From Rallus limicola (Eukaryota > Chordata > Aves > Gruiformes > Rallidae): DNA of 64,000 bases. The notes under the pieces are model-generated. The model worked only from the letters and a program-made list of their open reading frames with translations. It had not been told where the DNA came from and did not search any database. The DNA lies in contig JAKCOZ010000597.1 in NCBI GenBank assembly GCA_022605955.1, forward strand, positions 51,874 through 115,873, in the 5' to 3' direction. Both the position numbers and the translations under genes were made by a program. This document shows positions 22,513-35,431 of this stretch, one piece after another (the first letter of the stretch is position 1; every line of letters starts with the position of its first letter).

Positions 22513-25500
22513 GTTCCCTCTTTCCAGGCAAAGGAAAAGGCTGAGAGCCAAAGTGACAGGGTCTGCTCGTGTGTCCTGTTAGGAGGTTTCAGACAAGCTA
22601 TGCCTTTCAGGCCTAGCTTCTTTACTTTGGGAGTTATTGCTGGACGTTTAGCATGTTTTGAACTGCAGTCTGCTAGGGCCGAGAAAAGCACCGTAGGAGG
22701 TTCCAGGCATGTTCCCTCTTTCCAGGCAAAGGAAAAGGCTGAGAGCCAAAGCGACAGGGTCTGCTCGTGTGTCCTGTTAGGAGGTTTCAGACAAGCTATG
22801 CCTTTCAGGCCTAGCTTCTTTACTTTGGGAGTTATTGCTGGACGTTTAGCATGTTTTGAACTGCAGTCTGCTAGGGCCGAGAAAAGCACCGTAGGAGGTT
22901 CCAGGCATGTTCCCTCTTTCCAGGCAAAGGAAAAGGCTGAGAGCCAAAGCGACAGGGTCTGCTCGTGTGTCCTGTTAGGAGGTTTCAGACAAGCTATGCC
23001 TTTCAGGCCTAGCTTCTTTACTTTGGGAGTTATTGCTGGACGTTTAGCATGTTTTGAACTGCAGTCTGCTAGGGCCGAGAAAAGCACCGTAGGAGGTTCC
23101 AGGCATGTTCCCTCTTTCCAGGCAAAGGTAAAGGCTGAGAGCCAAAGTGACAGGGGCTGCTCGTGTGTCCTGTTAGGAGGTTTCAGACAAGCTATGCCTT
23201 TCAGGCCTAGCTTCTTTACTTTGGGAGTTATTGCTGGACGTTTAGCATGTTTTGAACTGCAGTCTGCTAGGGCCGAGAAAAGCACCGTAGGAGGTTCCAG
23301 GCATGTTCCCTCTTTCCAGGCAAAGGAAAAGGCTGAGAGCCAAAGTGACAGGGTCTGCTCGTGTGTCCTGTAAGGAGGTTTCAGACAAGCTATGCCTTTC
23401 AGGCCTAGCTTCTTTACTTTGGGAGTTATTGCTGGACGTTTAGCATGTTTTGAACTGCAGTCTGCTAGGGCCGAGAAAAGCACCGTAGGAGGTTCCAGGC
23501 ATGTTCCCTCTTTCCAGGCAAAGGAAAAGGCTGAGAGCCAAAGTGACAGGGTCTGCTCGTGTGTCCTGTTAGGAGGTTTCAGACAAGCTATGCCTTTCAG
23601 GCCTCGCTTCTTTACTTTGGGAGTTATTGCTGGACGTTTAGCATGTGTTGAACTGCAGTCTGCTAGGGCCGAGAAAAGCACCGTAGGAGGTTCCAGGCAT
23701 GTTCCCTCTTTCCAGGCAAAGGAAAAGGCTGAGAGCCAAAGTGACAGGGTCTGCTCGTGTGTCCTGTTAGGAGGTTTCAGACAAGCTATGCCTTTCAGGC
23801 CTAGCTTCTTTACTTTGGGAGTTATTGCTGGACGTTTAGCATGTTTTGAACTGCAGTCTGCTAGGGCCGAGAAAAGCACCGTAGGAGGTTCCAGGCATGT
23901 TCCCTCTTTCCAGGCAAAGGAAAAGGCTGAGAGCCAAAGTGACAGGGTCTGCTCGTGTGTCCTGTTAGGAGGTTTCAGACAAGCTATGCCTTTCAGGCCT
24001 AGCTTCTTTACTTTGGGAGTTATTGCTGGACGTTTAGCATGTTTTGAACTGCAGTCTGCTAGGGCCGAGAAAAGCACCGTAGGAGGTTCCAGGCATGTTC
24101 CCTCTTTCCAGGCAAAGGAAAAGGCTGAGAGCCAAAGTGACAGGGTCTGCTCGTGTGTCCTGTTAGGAGGTTTCAGACAAGCTATGCCTTTCAGGCCTAG
24201 CTTCTTTACTTTGGGAGTTATTGCTGGACGTTTAGCATGTTTTGAACTGCCGTCTGCTAGGGCCGAGAAAAGCACCGTAGGAGGTTCCAGGCATGTTCCC
24301 TCTTTCCAGGCAAAGGAAAAGGCTGAGAGCCAAAGTGACAGGGTCTGCTCGTGTGTCCTGTTAGGAGGTTTCAGACAAGCTATGCCTTTCAGGCCTAGCT
24401 TCTTTACTTTGGGAGTTATTGCTGGACGTTTAGCATGTTTTGAACTGCAGTCTGCTAGGGCCGAGAAAAGCACCGTAGGAGGTTCCAGGCATGTTCCCTC
24501 TTTCCAGGCAAAGGAAAAGGCTGAGAGCCAAAGTGACAGGGTCTGCTCGTGTGTCCTGTTAGGAGGTTTCAGACAAGCTATGCCTTTCAGGCCTAGCTTC
24601 TTTACTTTGGGAGTTATTGCTGGACGTTTAGCATGTTTTGAACTGCAGTCTGCTAGGGCCGAGAAAAGCACCGTAGGAGGTTCCAGGCATGTTCCCTCTT
24701 TCCAGGCAAAGGAAAAGGCTGAGAGCCAAAGCGACAGGGTCTGCTCGTGTGTCCTGTTAGGAGGTTTCAGACAAGCTATGCCTTTCAGGCCTAGCTTCTT
24801 TACTTTGGGAGTTATTGCTGGACGTTTAGCATGTTTTGAACTGCAGTCTGCTAGGGCCGAGAAAAGCACCGTAGGAGGTTCCAGGCATGTTCCCTCTTTC
24901 CAGGCAAAGGAAAAGGCTGAGAGCCAAAGCAACAGGGTCTGCTCGTGTGTCCTGTTAGGAGGTTTCAGACAAGCTATGCCTTTCAGGCCTAGCTTCTTTA
25001 CTTTGGGAGTTATTGCTGGACGTTTAGCATGTTTTGAACTGCAGTCTGCTAGGGCCGAGAAAAGCACCGTAGGAGGTTCCAGGCATGTTCCCTCTTTCCA
25101 GGCAAAGGAAAAGGCTGAGAGCCAAAGCGACAGGGTCTGCTCGTGTGTCCTGTTAGGAGGTTTCAGACAAGCTATGCCTTTCAGGCCTAGCTTCTTTACT
25201 TTGGGAGTTATTGCTGGACGTTTAGCATGTTTTGAACTGCAGTCTGCTAGGGCCGAGAAAAGCACCGTAGGAGGTTCCAGGCATGTTCCCTCTTTCCAGG
25301 CAAAGGAAAAGGCTGAGAGCCAAAGCGACAGGGTCTGCTCGTGTGTCCTGTTAGGAGGTTTCAGACAAGCTATGCCTTTCAGGCCTAGCTTCTTTACTTT
25401 GGGAGTTATTGCTGGACGTTTAGCATGTTTTGAACTGCAGTCTGCTAGGGCCGAGAAAAGCACCGTAGGAGGTTCCAGGCATGTTCCCTCTTTCCAGGCA

Positions 25501-25569
25501 AAGGAAAAGGCTGAGAGCCAAAGCGACAGGGTCTGCTCGTGTGTCCTGTTAGGAGGTTTCAGACAAGCT

Positions 25570-25768
25570 ATGCCTTTCAGGCCTAGCTTCTTTACTTTGG
25601 GAGTTATTGCTGGACATTTAGCATGTTTTGAACTGCAGTCTGCTAGGGCCGAGAAAAGCACCATAGGAGGTTCCAGGCATGTTCCATCTTTCCAGGCAAA
25701 ATAAAGGATGAGAGCCAAAGTGACAGGGTCTGCTCGTGTGTCCTGTTAGGAGGTTTCAGACAAGCTAT
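25570..25768 (+). repeat. Length-variant monomer type 1 (197 bp), first of four
   Basis: The purine stretch GCAAAGGAAAAGGCTGAG is replaced by GCAAAATAAAGGATGAG, a net loss of one base with several substitutions; the marker T is at 25,702. It is linked to TTCCATCTTTCC just upstream. The same variant occurs at 28,474 (with TTCAATC), 32,037 and 35,604. Spacings are 2,772 bp (14 monomers), 3,563 bp and 3,567 bp (18 monomers each, with small length errors). The first two copies also share CACCATAGG (25,663 and 28,435). The type tags higher-order blocks and is absent from the left arm and from the region beyond 36 kb. Confidence 0.9.
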
Positions 25769-26550
25769 GCCTTTCAGGCCTAGCTTCTTTACTTTGGGAG
25801 TTATTGCTGGACGTTTAGCATGTTTTGAACTGCAGTCTGCTAGGGCCGAGAAAAGCACCGTAGGAGGTTCCAGGCATGTTCCCTCTTTCCAGGCAAAGGA
25901 AAAGGCTGAGAGCCAAAGTGACAGGGGCTGCTCGTGTGTCCTGTTAGGAGGTTTCAGACAAGCTATGCCTTTCAGGCCTAGCTTCTTTACTTTGGGAGTT
26001 ATTGCTGGACGTTTAGCATGTTTTGAACTGCTGTCTGCTAGGGCCGAGAAAAGCACCGTAGGAGGTTCCAGGCATGTTCCCTCTTTCCAGGCAAAGGAAA
26101 AGGCTGAGAGCCAAAGTGACAGGGTCTGCTCGTGTGTCCTGTTAGGAGTTTTCAGACAAGCTATGCCTTTCAGGCCTAGCTTCTTTACTTTGGGAGTTAT
26201 TGCTGGACGTTTAGCATGTTTTGAACTGCAGTCTGCTAGGGCCGAGAAAAGCACCGTAGGAGGTTCCAGGCATGTTCCCTCTTTCCAGGCAAAGGAAAAG
26301 GCTGAGAGCCAAAGTGACAGGGTCTGCTCGTGTGTCCTGTTAGGAGGTTTCAGACAAGCTATGCCTTTCAGGCCTAGCTTCTTTACTTTGGGAGTTATTG
26401 CTGGACGTTTAGCATGTTTTGAACTGCAGTCTGCTAGGGCCGAGAAAAGCACCGTAGGAGGTTCCAGGCATGTTCCCTCTTTCCAGGCAAAGGAAAAGGC
26501 TGAGAGCCAAAGCGACAGGGTCTGCTCGTGTGTCCTGTTAGGAGGTTTCA

Positions 26551-26749
26551 GACAAGCTATGCCTTTCAGGCCTAGCTTCTTTACTTTGGGAGTTATTGCT
26601 GGACGTTTAGCATGTTTTGAACTGCAGTCAGCTAGGGCCGAGAAAAGCACCGTAGGAGGTTCCAGGCATGTTCCCTCTTTGCAAGCAAAAGAAAAAGGCT
26701 GAGAGCCAAAGTGACAGGGTCTGCTCGTGTGTCCTGTTAGGAGGTTTCA
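26551..26749 (+). repeat. Length-variant monomer type 2 (199 bp), first of four
   Basis: CTTTCCAGGCAAAGGAAAAGG becomes CTTTGCAAGCAAAAG followed by five A and GG, a net gain of one base, with the GCAAGC marker at 26,681. It is always accompanied 51 bp upstream by GTCAGCTAGG in place of GTCTGCTAGG (26,630). The pair recurs at 29,204/29,255, 41,878/41,929 and 47,225/47,276. Spacings between copies are 13, 64 and 27 monomers. In two of the four cases (26,889 and 42,137) the next monomer carries CAAACGAAAAGG, so a two-monomer haplotype has moved as a block. Confidence 0.9.
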
Positions 26750-29700
26750 GACAAGCTATGCCTTTCAGGCCTAGCTTCTTTACTTTGGGAGTTATTGCTG
26801 GACGTTTAGCATGTTTTGAACTGCAGTCTGCTAGGGCCGAGAAAAGCACCGTAGGAGGTTCCAGGCATGTTCCCTCTTTCCAGGCAAACGAAAAGGCTGA
26901 GAGCCAAAGTGACAGGGTCTGCTCGTGTGTCCTGTTAGGAGGTTTCAGACAGGCTATGCCTTTCAGGCCTAGCTTCTTTACTTTGGGAGTTATTGCTGGA
27001 CGTTTAGCATGTTTTGAACTGCAGTCTGCTAGGGCCGAGAAAAGCACCGTAGGAGGTTCCAGGCATGTTCCCTCTTTCCAGGCAAAGGAAAAGGCTGAGA
27101 GCCAAAGTGACAGGGTCTGCTCGTGTGTCCTGTTAGGAGGTTTCAGACAAGCTATGCCTTTCAGGCCTAGCTTCTTTACTTTGGGAGTTATTGCTGGACG
27201 TTTAGCATGTTTTGAACTGCAGTCTGCTAGGGCCGAGAAAAGCACCGTAGGAGGTTCCAGGCATGTTCCCTCTTTCCAGGCAAAGGAAAAGGCTGAGAGC
27301 CAAAGTGACAGGGTCTGCTCGTGTGTCCTGTTAGGAGGTTTCAGACAAGCTATGCCTTTCAGGCCTAGCTTCTTTACTTTGGGAGTTATTGCTGGACGTT
27401 TAGCATGTTTTGAACTGCAGTCTGCTAGGGCCGAGAAAAGCACCGTAGGAGGTTCCAGGCATGTTCCCTCTTTCCAGGCAAAGGAAAAGGCTGAGAGCCA
27501 AAGCGACAGGGTCTGCTCGTGTGTCCTGTTAGGAGATTTCAGACAAGCTATGCCTTTCAGGCCTAGCTTCTTTACTTTGGGAGTTATTGCTGGACGTTTA
27601 GCATGTTTTGAACTGCAGTCTGCTAGGGCCGAGAAAAGCACCGTAGGAGGTTCCAGGCATGTTCCCTCTTTCCAGGCAAAGGAAAAGGCTGAGAGCCAAA
27701 GCGACAGGGTCTGCTCGTGTGTCCTGTTAGGAGGTTTCAGACAAGCTATGCCTTTCAGGCCTAGCTTCTTTACTTTGGGAGTTATTGCTGGACGTTTAGC
27801 ATGTTTTGAACTGCAGTCTGCTAGGGCCGAGAAAAGCACCGTAGGAGGTTCCAGGCATGTTCCCTCTTTCCAGGCAAAGGAAAAGGCTGAGAGCCAAAGC
27901 GACAGGGTCTGCTCGTGTGTCCTTTTAGGAGGTTTCAGACAAGCTATGCCTTTCAGGCCTAGCTTCTTTACTTTGGGAGTTATTGCTGGACGTTTAGCAT
28001 GTTTTGAACTGCAGTCTGCTAGGGCCGAGAAAAGCACCGTAGGAGGTTCCAGGCATGTTCCCTCTTTCCAGGCAAAGGAAAAGGCTGAGAGCCAAAGCGA
28101 CAGGGTCTGCTCGTGTGTCCTGTTAGGAGGTTTCAGACAAGCTATGCCTTTCAGGCCTAGCTTCTTTACTTTGGGAGTTATTGCTGGACGTTTAGCATGT
28201 TTTGAACTGCAGTCTGCTAGGGCCGAGAAAAACACCGTAGGAGGTTCCAGGCATGTTCCCTCTTTCCAGGCAAAGGAAAAGGCTGAGAGCCAAAGCGACA
28301 GGGTCTGCTCGTGTGTCCTGTTAGGAGGTTTCAGACAAGCTATGCCTTTCAGGCCTAGCTTCTTTACTTTGGGAGTTATTGCTGGACGTTTAGCATGTTT
28401 TGAACTGCAGTCTGCTAGGGCCGAGAAAAGCACCATAGGAGGTTCCAGGCATGTTCAATCTTTCCAGGCAAAATAAAGGATGAGAGCCAAAGTGACAGGG
28501 TCTGCTCGTGTGTCCTGTTAGGAGGTTTCAGACAAGCTATGCCTTTCAGGCCTAGCTTCTTTACTTTGGGAGTTATTGCTGGACGTTTAGCATGTTTTGA
28601 ACTGCAGTCTGCTAGGGCCGAGAAAAGCACCGTAGGAGGTTCCAGGCATGTTCCCTCTTTCCAGGCAAAGGAAAAGGCTGAGAGCCAAAGTGACAGGGTC
28701 TGCTCGTGTGTCCTGTTAGGAGGTTTCAGACAAGCTATGCCTTTCAGGCCTAGCTTCTTTACTTTGGGAGTTATTGCTGGACGTTTAGCATGTTTTGAAC
28801 TGCAGTCTGCTAGGGCCGAGAAAAGCACCGTAGGAGGTTCCAGGCATGTTCCCTCTTTCCAGGCAAAGGAAAAGGCTGAGAGCCAAAGCGACAGGGTCTG
28901 CTCGTGTGTCCTGTTAGGAGGTTTCAGACAAGCTATGCCTTTCAGGCCTAGCTTCTTTACTTTGGGAGTTATTGCTGGACGTTTAGCATGTTTTGAACTG
29001 CAGTCTGCTAGGGCCGAGAAAAGCACCGTAGGAGGTTCCAGGCATGTTCCCTCTTTCCAGGCAAAGGAAAAGGCTGAGAGCCAAAGCGACAGGGTCTGCT
29101 CGTGTGTCCTGTTAGGAGGTTTCAGACAAGCTATGCCTTTCAGGCCTAGCTTCTTTACTTTGGGAGTTATTGCTGGACGTTTAGCATGTTTTGAACTGCA
29201 GTCAGCTAGGGCCGAGAAAAGCACCGTAGGAGGTTCCAGGCATGTTCCCTCTTTGCAAGCAAAAGAAAAAGGCTGAGAGCCAAAGTGACAGGGTCTGCTC
29301 GTGTGTCCTGTTAGGAGGTTTCAGACAAGCTATGCCTTTCAGGCCTAGCTTCTTTACTTTGGGAGTTATTGCTGGACGTTTAGCATGTTTTGAACTGCAG
29401 TCTGCTAGGGCCGAGAAAAGCACCGTAGGAGGTTCCAGGCATGTTCCCTCTTTCCAGGCAAAGGAAAAGGCTGAGAGCCAAAGTGACAGGGTCTGCTCGT
29501 GTGTCCTGTTAGGAGGTTTCAGACAGGCTATGCCTTTCAGGCCTAGCTTCTTTACTTTGGGAGTTATTGCTGGACGTTTAGCATGTTTTGAACTGCAGTC
29601 TGCTAGGGCCGAGAAAAGCACCGTAGGAGGTTCCAGGCATGTTCCCTCTTTCCAGGCAAAGGAAAAGGCTGAGAGCCAAAGTGACAGGGTCTGCTCGTGT

Positions 29701-30620
29701 GTCCTGTTAGGAGGTTTCAGACAAGCTATGCCTTTCAGGCCTAGCTTCTTTACTTTGGGAGTTATTGCTGGACGTTTAGCATGTTTTGAACTGCTGTCTG
29801 CTAGGGCCGAGAAAAGCACCGTAGGAGGTTCCAGGCATGTTCCCTCTTTCCAGGCAAAGGAAAAGGCTGAGAGCCAAAGTGACAGGGTCTGCTCGTGTGT
29901 CCTGTTAGGAGGTTTCAGACAAGCTATGCCTTTCAGGCCTAGCTTCTTTACTTTGGGAGTTATTGCTGGACGTTTAGCATGTTTTGAACTGCAGTCTGCT
30001 AGGGCCGAGAAAAGCACCGTAGGAGGTTCCAGGCATGTTCCCTCTTTCCAGGCAAAGGAAAAGGCTGAGAGCCAAAGTGACAGGGTCTGCTCGTGTGTCC
30101 TGTTAGGAGGTTTCAGACAAGCTATGCCTTTCAGGCCTAGCTTCTTTACTTTGGGAGTTATTGCTGGACGTTTAGCATGTTTTGAACTGCAGTCTGCTAG
30201 GGCCGAGAAAAGCACCGTAGGAGGTTCCAGGCATGTTACCTCTTTCCAGGCAAAGGAAAAGGCTGAGAGCCAAAGTGACAGGGTCTGCTCGTGTGTCCTG
30301 TTAGGAGGTTTCAGACAAGCTATGCCTTTCAGGCCTAGCTTCTTTACTTTGGGAGTTATTGCTGGACGTTTAGCATGTTTTGAACTGCAGTCTGCTAGGG
30401 CCGAGAAAAGCACCGTAGGAGGTTCCAGGCATGTTCCCTCTTTCCAGGCAAAGGAAAAGGCTGAGAGCCAAAGTGACAGGGTCTGCTCGTGTGTCCTGTT
30501 AGGAGGTTTCAGACAAGCTATGCCTTTCAGGCCTAGCTTCTTTACTTTGGGAGTTATTGCTGGACGTTTAGCATGTTTTGAACTGCAGTCTGCTAGGGCC
30601 GAGAAAAGCACCGTAGGAGG

Positions 30621-33600
30621 GTTCCAGGCATGTTCCCTCTTTCCAGGCAAAGGAAAAGGCTGAGAGCCAAAGCGACAGGGTCTGCTCGTGTGTCCTGTTA
30701 GGAGGTTTCAGACAAGCTATGCCTTTCAGGCCTAGCTTCTTTACTTTGGGAGTTATTGCTGGACGTTTAGCATGTTTTGAACTGCAGTCTGCTAGGGCCG
30801 AGAAAAGCACCGTAGGAGGTTCCAGGCATGTTCCCTCTTTCCAGGCAAAGGAAAAGGCTGAGAGCCAAAGCGACAGGGTCTGCTCGTGTGTCCTGTTAGG
30901 AGGTTTCAGACAAGCTATGCCTTTCAGGCCTAGCTTCTTTACTTTGGGAGTTATTGCTGGACGTTTAGCATGTTTTGAACTGCAGTCTGCTAGGGCCGAG
31001 AAAAGCACCGTAGGAGGTTCCAGGCATGTTCCCTCTTTCCAGGCAAAGGAAAAGGCTGAGAGCCAAAGTGACAGGGTCTGCTCGTGTGTCCTGTTAGGAG
31101 GTTTCAGACAAGCTATGCCTTTCAGGCCTAGCTCTTTACTTTGGGAGTTATTGCTGGACGTTTAGCATGTTTTGAACTGCAGTCTGCTAGGGCCGAGAAA
31201 AGCACCGTAGGAGGTTCAGGCATGTTCCCTCTTCCAGGCAAAGGAAAAGGCTGAGAGCCAAAGTGACAGGGTCTGCTCGTGTGTCCTGTTAGGAGGGTTT
31301 CAGACAAGCTATGCCTTTCAGGCCTAGCTTCTTTACTTTGGGAGTTATTGCTGGACGTTTAGCATGTTTTGAACTGCAGTCTGCTAGGGCCGAGAAAAGC
31401 ACCGTAGGAGGTTCCAGGCATGTTCCCTCTTTTCCAGGCAAAGGAAAAGGCTGAGAGCCAAAGCGACAGGGTCTGCTCGTGTGTCCTGTTAGGAGGTTTC
31501 AGACAAGCTATGCCTTTCAGGCCTAGCTTCTTTACTTTGGGAGTTATTGCTGGACGTTTAGCATGTTTTGAACTGCAGTCTGCTAGGGCCGAGAAAAGCA
31601 CCGTAGGAGGTTCCAGGCATGTTCCCTCTTTCCAGGCAAAGGAAAAGGCTGAGAGCCAAAGCGACAGGGTCTGCTCGTGTGTCCTGTTAGGAGGTTTCAG
31701 ACAAGCTATGCCTTTCAGGCCTAGCTTCTTTACTTTGGGAGTTATTGCTGGACGTTTAGCATGTTTTGAACTGCAGTCTGCTAGGCCGAGAAAAGCACCG
31801 TAGGAGGTTCCAGGCATGTTCCCTCTTTCCAGGCAAAGGAAAAGGCTGAGAGCCAAAGCGACAGGGTCTGCTCGTGTGTCCTGTTAGGAGGTTTCAGACA
31901 AGCTATGCCTTTCAGTCCTAGCTTCTTTACTTTGGGAGTTATTGCTGGACGTTTAGCATGTTTTGAACTGCAGTCTGCTAGGGCCGAGAAAAGCACCGTA
32001 GGAGGTTCCAGGCATGTTCCATCTTTCCAGGCAAAATAAAGGATGAGAGCCAAGTGACAGGGTCTGCTCGTGTGTCCTGTTAGGAGGGTTTCAGACAAGC
32101 TATGCCTTTCAGGCCTAGCTTCTTTACTTTGGGAGTTATTGCTGGACGTTTAGCATGTTTTGAACTGCAGTCTGCTAGGGCCGAGAAAAGCACCGTAGGA
32201 GGTTCCAGCATGTTCCCTCTTTCCAGGCAAAGGAAAAGGCTGAGAGCCAAAGTGACAGGGTCTGCTCGTGTGTCCTGTTAGGAGGTTTCAGACAAGCTAT
32301 GCCTTTCAGGCCTAGCTTCTTTACTTTGGGAGTTATTGCTGGACGTTTAGCATGTTTTGAACTGCAGTCTGCTAGGGCCGAGAAAAGCACCGTAGGAGGT
32401 TCCAGGCATGTTCCCTCTTTCCAGGCAAAGGAAAAGGCTGAGAGCCAAAGTGACAGGGTCTGCTCGGTGTGTGTCCTGTTAGGAGGTTTCAGACAAGCTA
32501 TGCCTTTCAGGCCTAGCTTCTTTACTTTGGGAGTTATTGCTGGACGTTTAGCATGTTTTTGAACTGCCGTCTGCTAGGGCCGAGAAAAGCACCGTAGGAG
32601 GTTCCAGGCATGTTCCCTCTTTCCAGGCAAAGGAAAAGGCTGAGAGCCAAAGTGACAGGGTCTGCTCGTGTGTCCTGTTAGGAGGTTTCAGACAAGCTAT
32701 GCCTTTCAGGCCTAGCTTCTTTACTTTGGGAGTTATTGCTGGACGTTTAGCATGTTTTGAACTGCAGTCTGCTAGGGCGAGAAAAGCACCGTAGGAGGTT
32801 CCAGGCATGTTCCCTCTTTCCAGGCAAAGGAAAAGGCTGAGAGCCAAAGTGACAGGGTCTGCTCGTGAGTCCTGTTAGGAGGTTTCAGACAAGCTATGCC
32901 TTTCAGGCCTAGCTTCTTTACTTTGGGAGTTATTGCTGGACGTTTAGCATGTTTTGAACTGCAGTCTGCTAGGGCCGAGAAAAGCACCGTAGGAGGTTCC
33001 AGGCATGTTCCCTCTTTCCAGGCAAACGAAAAGGCTGAGAGCCAAAGTGACAGGGTCTGCTCGTGTGTCCTGTTAGGGAGGTTTCAGACAGGCTATGCCT
33101 TTCAGGCCTAGCTTCTTTACTTGGGAGTTATTGCTGGACGTTTAGCATGTTTTGAACTGCAGTCTGCTAGGGCCGAGAAAAGCACCGTAGGAGGTTCCAG
33201 GCATGTTCCCTCTTTCCAGGCAAAGGAAAAGGCTGAGAGCCAAAGTGACAGGGTCTGCTCGTGTGTCCTGTTAGGAGGTTTCAGACAAGCTATGCCTTTC
33301 AGGCCTAGCTTCTTTACTTTGGGAGTTATTGCTGGACGTTTAGCATGTTTTGAACTGCAGTCTGCTAGGGCCGAGAAAAGCACCGTAGGAGGTTCCAGGC
33401 ATGTTCCCTCTTTCCAGGCAAAGGAAAAGGCTGAGAGCCAAAGTGACAGGGTCTGCTCGTGTGTCCTGTTAGGAGGTTTCAGACAAGCTATGCCTTTCAG
33501 GCCTAGCTTCTTTACTTTGGGAGTTATTGCTGGACGTTTAGCATGTTTTGAACTGCAGTCTGCTAGGGCCGAGAAAAAGCACCGTAGGAGGTTCCAGGCA

Positions 33601-35431
33601 TGTTCCCTCTTTCCAGGCAAAGGAAAAGGCTGAGAGCCAAAGTGACAGGGTCCTGCTCGTGTGTCCTGTTAGGAGGTTTCAGACAAGCTATGCCTTTCAG
33701 GCCTAGCTTCTTTTACTTTGGGAGTTATTGCTGGACGTTTAGCATGTTTTGAACTGCAGTCTGCTAGGGCCGAGAAAAGCACCGTAGGAGGTTCCAGGCA
33801 TGTTCCCTCTTTCCAGGCAAAGGAAAAGGCTGAGAGCCAAAGTGACAGGGTCTGCTCGTGTGTCCTGTTAGGAGGTTTCAGACAAGCTATGCCTTTCAGG
33901 CCTAGCTTCTTTACTTTGGGAGTTATTGCTGGACGTTTAGCATGTTTTGAACTGCAGTCTGCTAGGGCCGAGAAAAGCACCGTAGGAGGTTCCAGGCATG
34001 TTCCCTCTTTCCAGGCAAAGGAAAAGGCTGAGAGCCAAAGTGACAGGGTCTGCTCGTGTGTCCTGTTAGGAGGTTTCAGACAAGCTATGCCTTTCAGGCC
34101 TAGCTTCTTTACTTTGGGAGTTATTGCTGGACGTTTAGCATGTTTTGAACTGCAGTCTGCTAGGGCCGAAAGGCACCGTAGGAGGTTCCAGGCATGTTCC
34201 CTCTTTCCAGGCAAAGGAAAAGGCTGAGAGCCAAAGTGACAGGGTCTGCTCGTGTGTCCTGTTAGGAGGTTTCAGACAAGCTATGCCTTTCAGGCCTAGC
34301 TTCTTTACTTTGGGAGTTATTGCTGGACGTTTAGCATGTTTTGAACTGCAGTCTGCTAGGGCCGAGAAAAGCACCGTAGGAGGTTCCAGGCATGTTCCCT
34401 CTTTCCAGGCAAAGGAAAAGGCTGAGAGCCAAAGCGACAGGGTCTGCTCGTGTGTCCTGTTAGGAGGTTTCAGACAAGCTATGCCTTTCAGGCCTAGCTT
34501 CTTTACTTTGGGAGTTATTGCTGGACGTTTAGCATGTTTTGAACTGCAGTCTGCTAGGGCCGAGAAAAGCACCGTAGGAGGTTCCAGGCATGTTCCCTCT
34601 TTCCAGGCAAAGGAAAAGGCTGAGAGCCAAAGCGACAGGGTCTGCTCGTGTGTCCTGTTAGGAGGTTTCAGACAAGCTATGCCTTTCAGGCCTAGCTTCT
34701 TTACTTTGGGAGTTATTGCTGGACGTTTAGCATGTTTTGAACTGCAGTCTGCTAGGGCCGAGAAAAGCACCGTAGGAGGTTCCAGGCATGTTCCCTCTTT
34801 CCAGGCAAAGAAAAAGGCTGAGAGCCAAAGCGACAGGGTCTGCTCGTGTGTCCTGTTAGGAGGTTTCAGACAAGCTATGCCTTTCAGGCCTAGCTTCTTT
34901 ACTTTGGGAGTTATTGCTGGACGTTTAGCATGTTTTGAACTGCAGTCTGCTAGGGCCGAGAAAAGCACCGTAGGAGGTTCCAGGCATGTTCCCTCTTTCC
35001 AGGCAAAGGAAAAGGCTGAGAGCCAAAGCGACAGGGTCTGCTCGTGTGTCCTGTTAGGAGGTTTCAGACAAGCTATGCCTTTCAGGCCTAGCTTCTTTAC
35101 TTTGGGAGTTATTGCTGGACGTTTAGCATGTTTTGAACTGCAGTCTGCTAGGGCCGAGAAAAGCACCGTAGGAGGTTCCAGGCATGTTCCCTCTTTCCAG
35201 GCAAAGGAAAAGGCTGAGAGCCAAAGCGACAGGGTCTGCTCGTGTGTCCTGTTAGGAGGTTTCAGACAAGCTATGCCTTTCAGGCCTAGCTTCTTTACTT
35301 TGGGAGTTATTGCTGGACGTTTAGCATGTTTTGAACTGCAGTCTGCTAGGGCCGAGAAAAGCACCGTAGGAGGTTCCAGGCATGTTCCCTCTTTCCAGGC
35401 AAAGGAAAAGGCTGAGAGCCAAAGCGACAGG
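30621..35431 (+). other. Region of dense one-base length changes, probable consensus errors (1)
   Basis: About 20 small length changes lie in 4.8 kb. Examples are extra G at 30,621, 31,296, 32,087, 33,076 and 35,431; missing T at 31,133, 31,231 and 33,120; extra T at 31,431, 32,560 and 33,712; extra A near 33,575; missing G at 31,784 and 32,208; and a 3-base gain near 32,465. Most are in runs of two to four identical bases. The neighbouring 18-monomer copy at 35,604-39,000 has none of them, although the two share their substitutions. Residual long-read consensus errors explain this better than biological decay. The satellite itself continues normally through the region. Confidence 0.8.

Noticed and set aside
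12700..23373. Right-arm open frames of 1,138 and 2,369 codons as a repeat-protein gene family
   Set aside because: They are the reverse-complement version of the same artefact. They are broken by single nonsense changes at 16,115 (TTT to TTA, giving TAA) and 23,372, and later at 54,841, and neighbouring monomers carry amino-acid changes freely on both strands.
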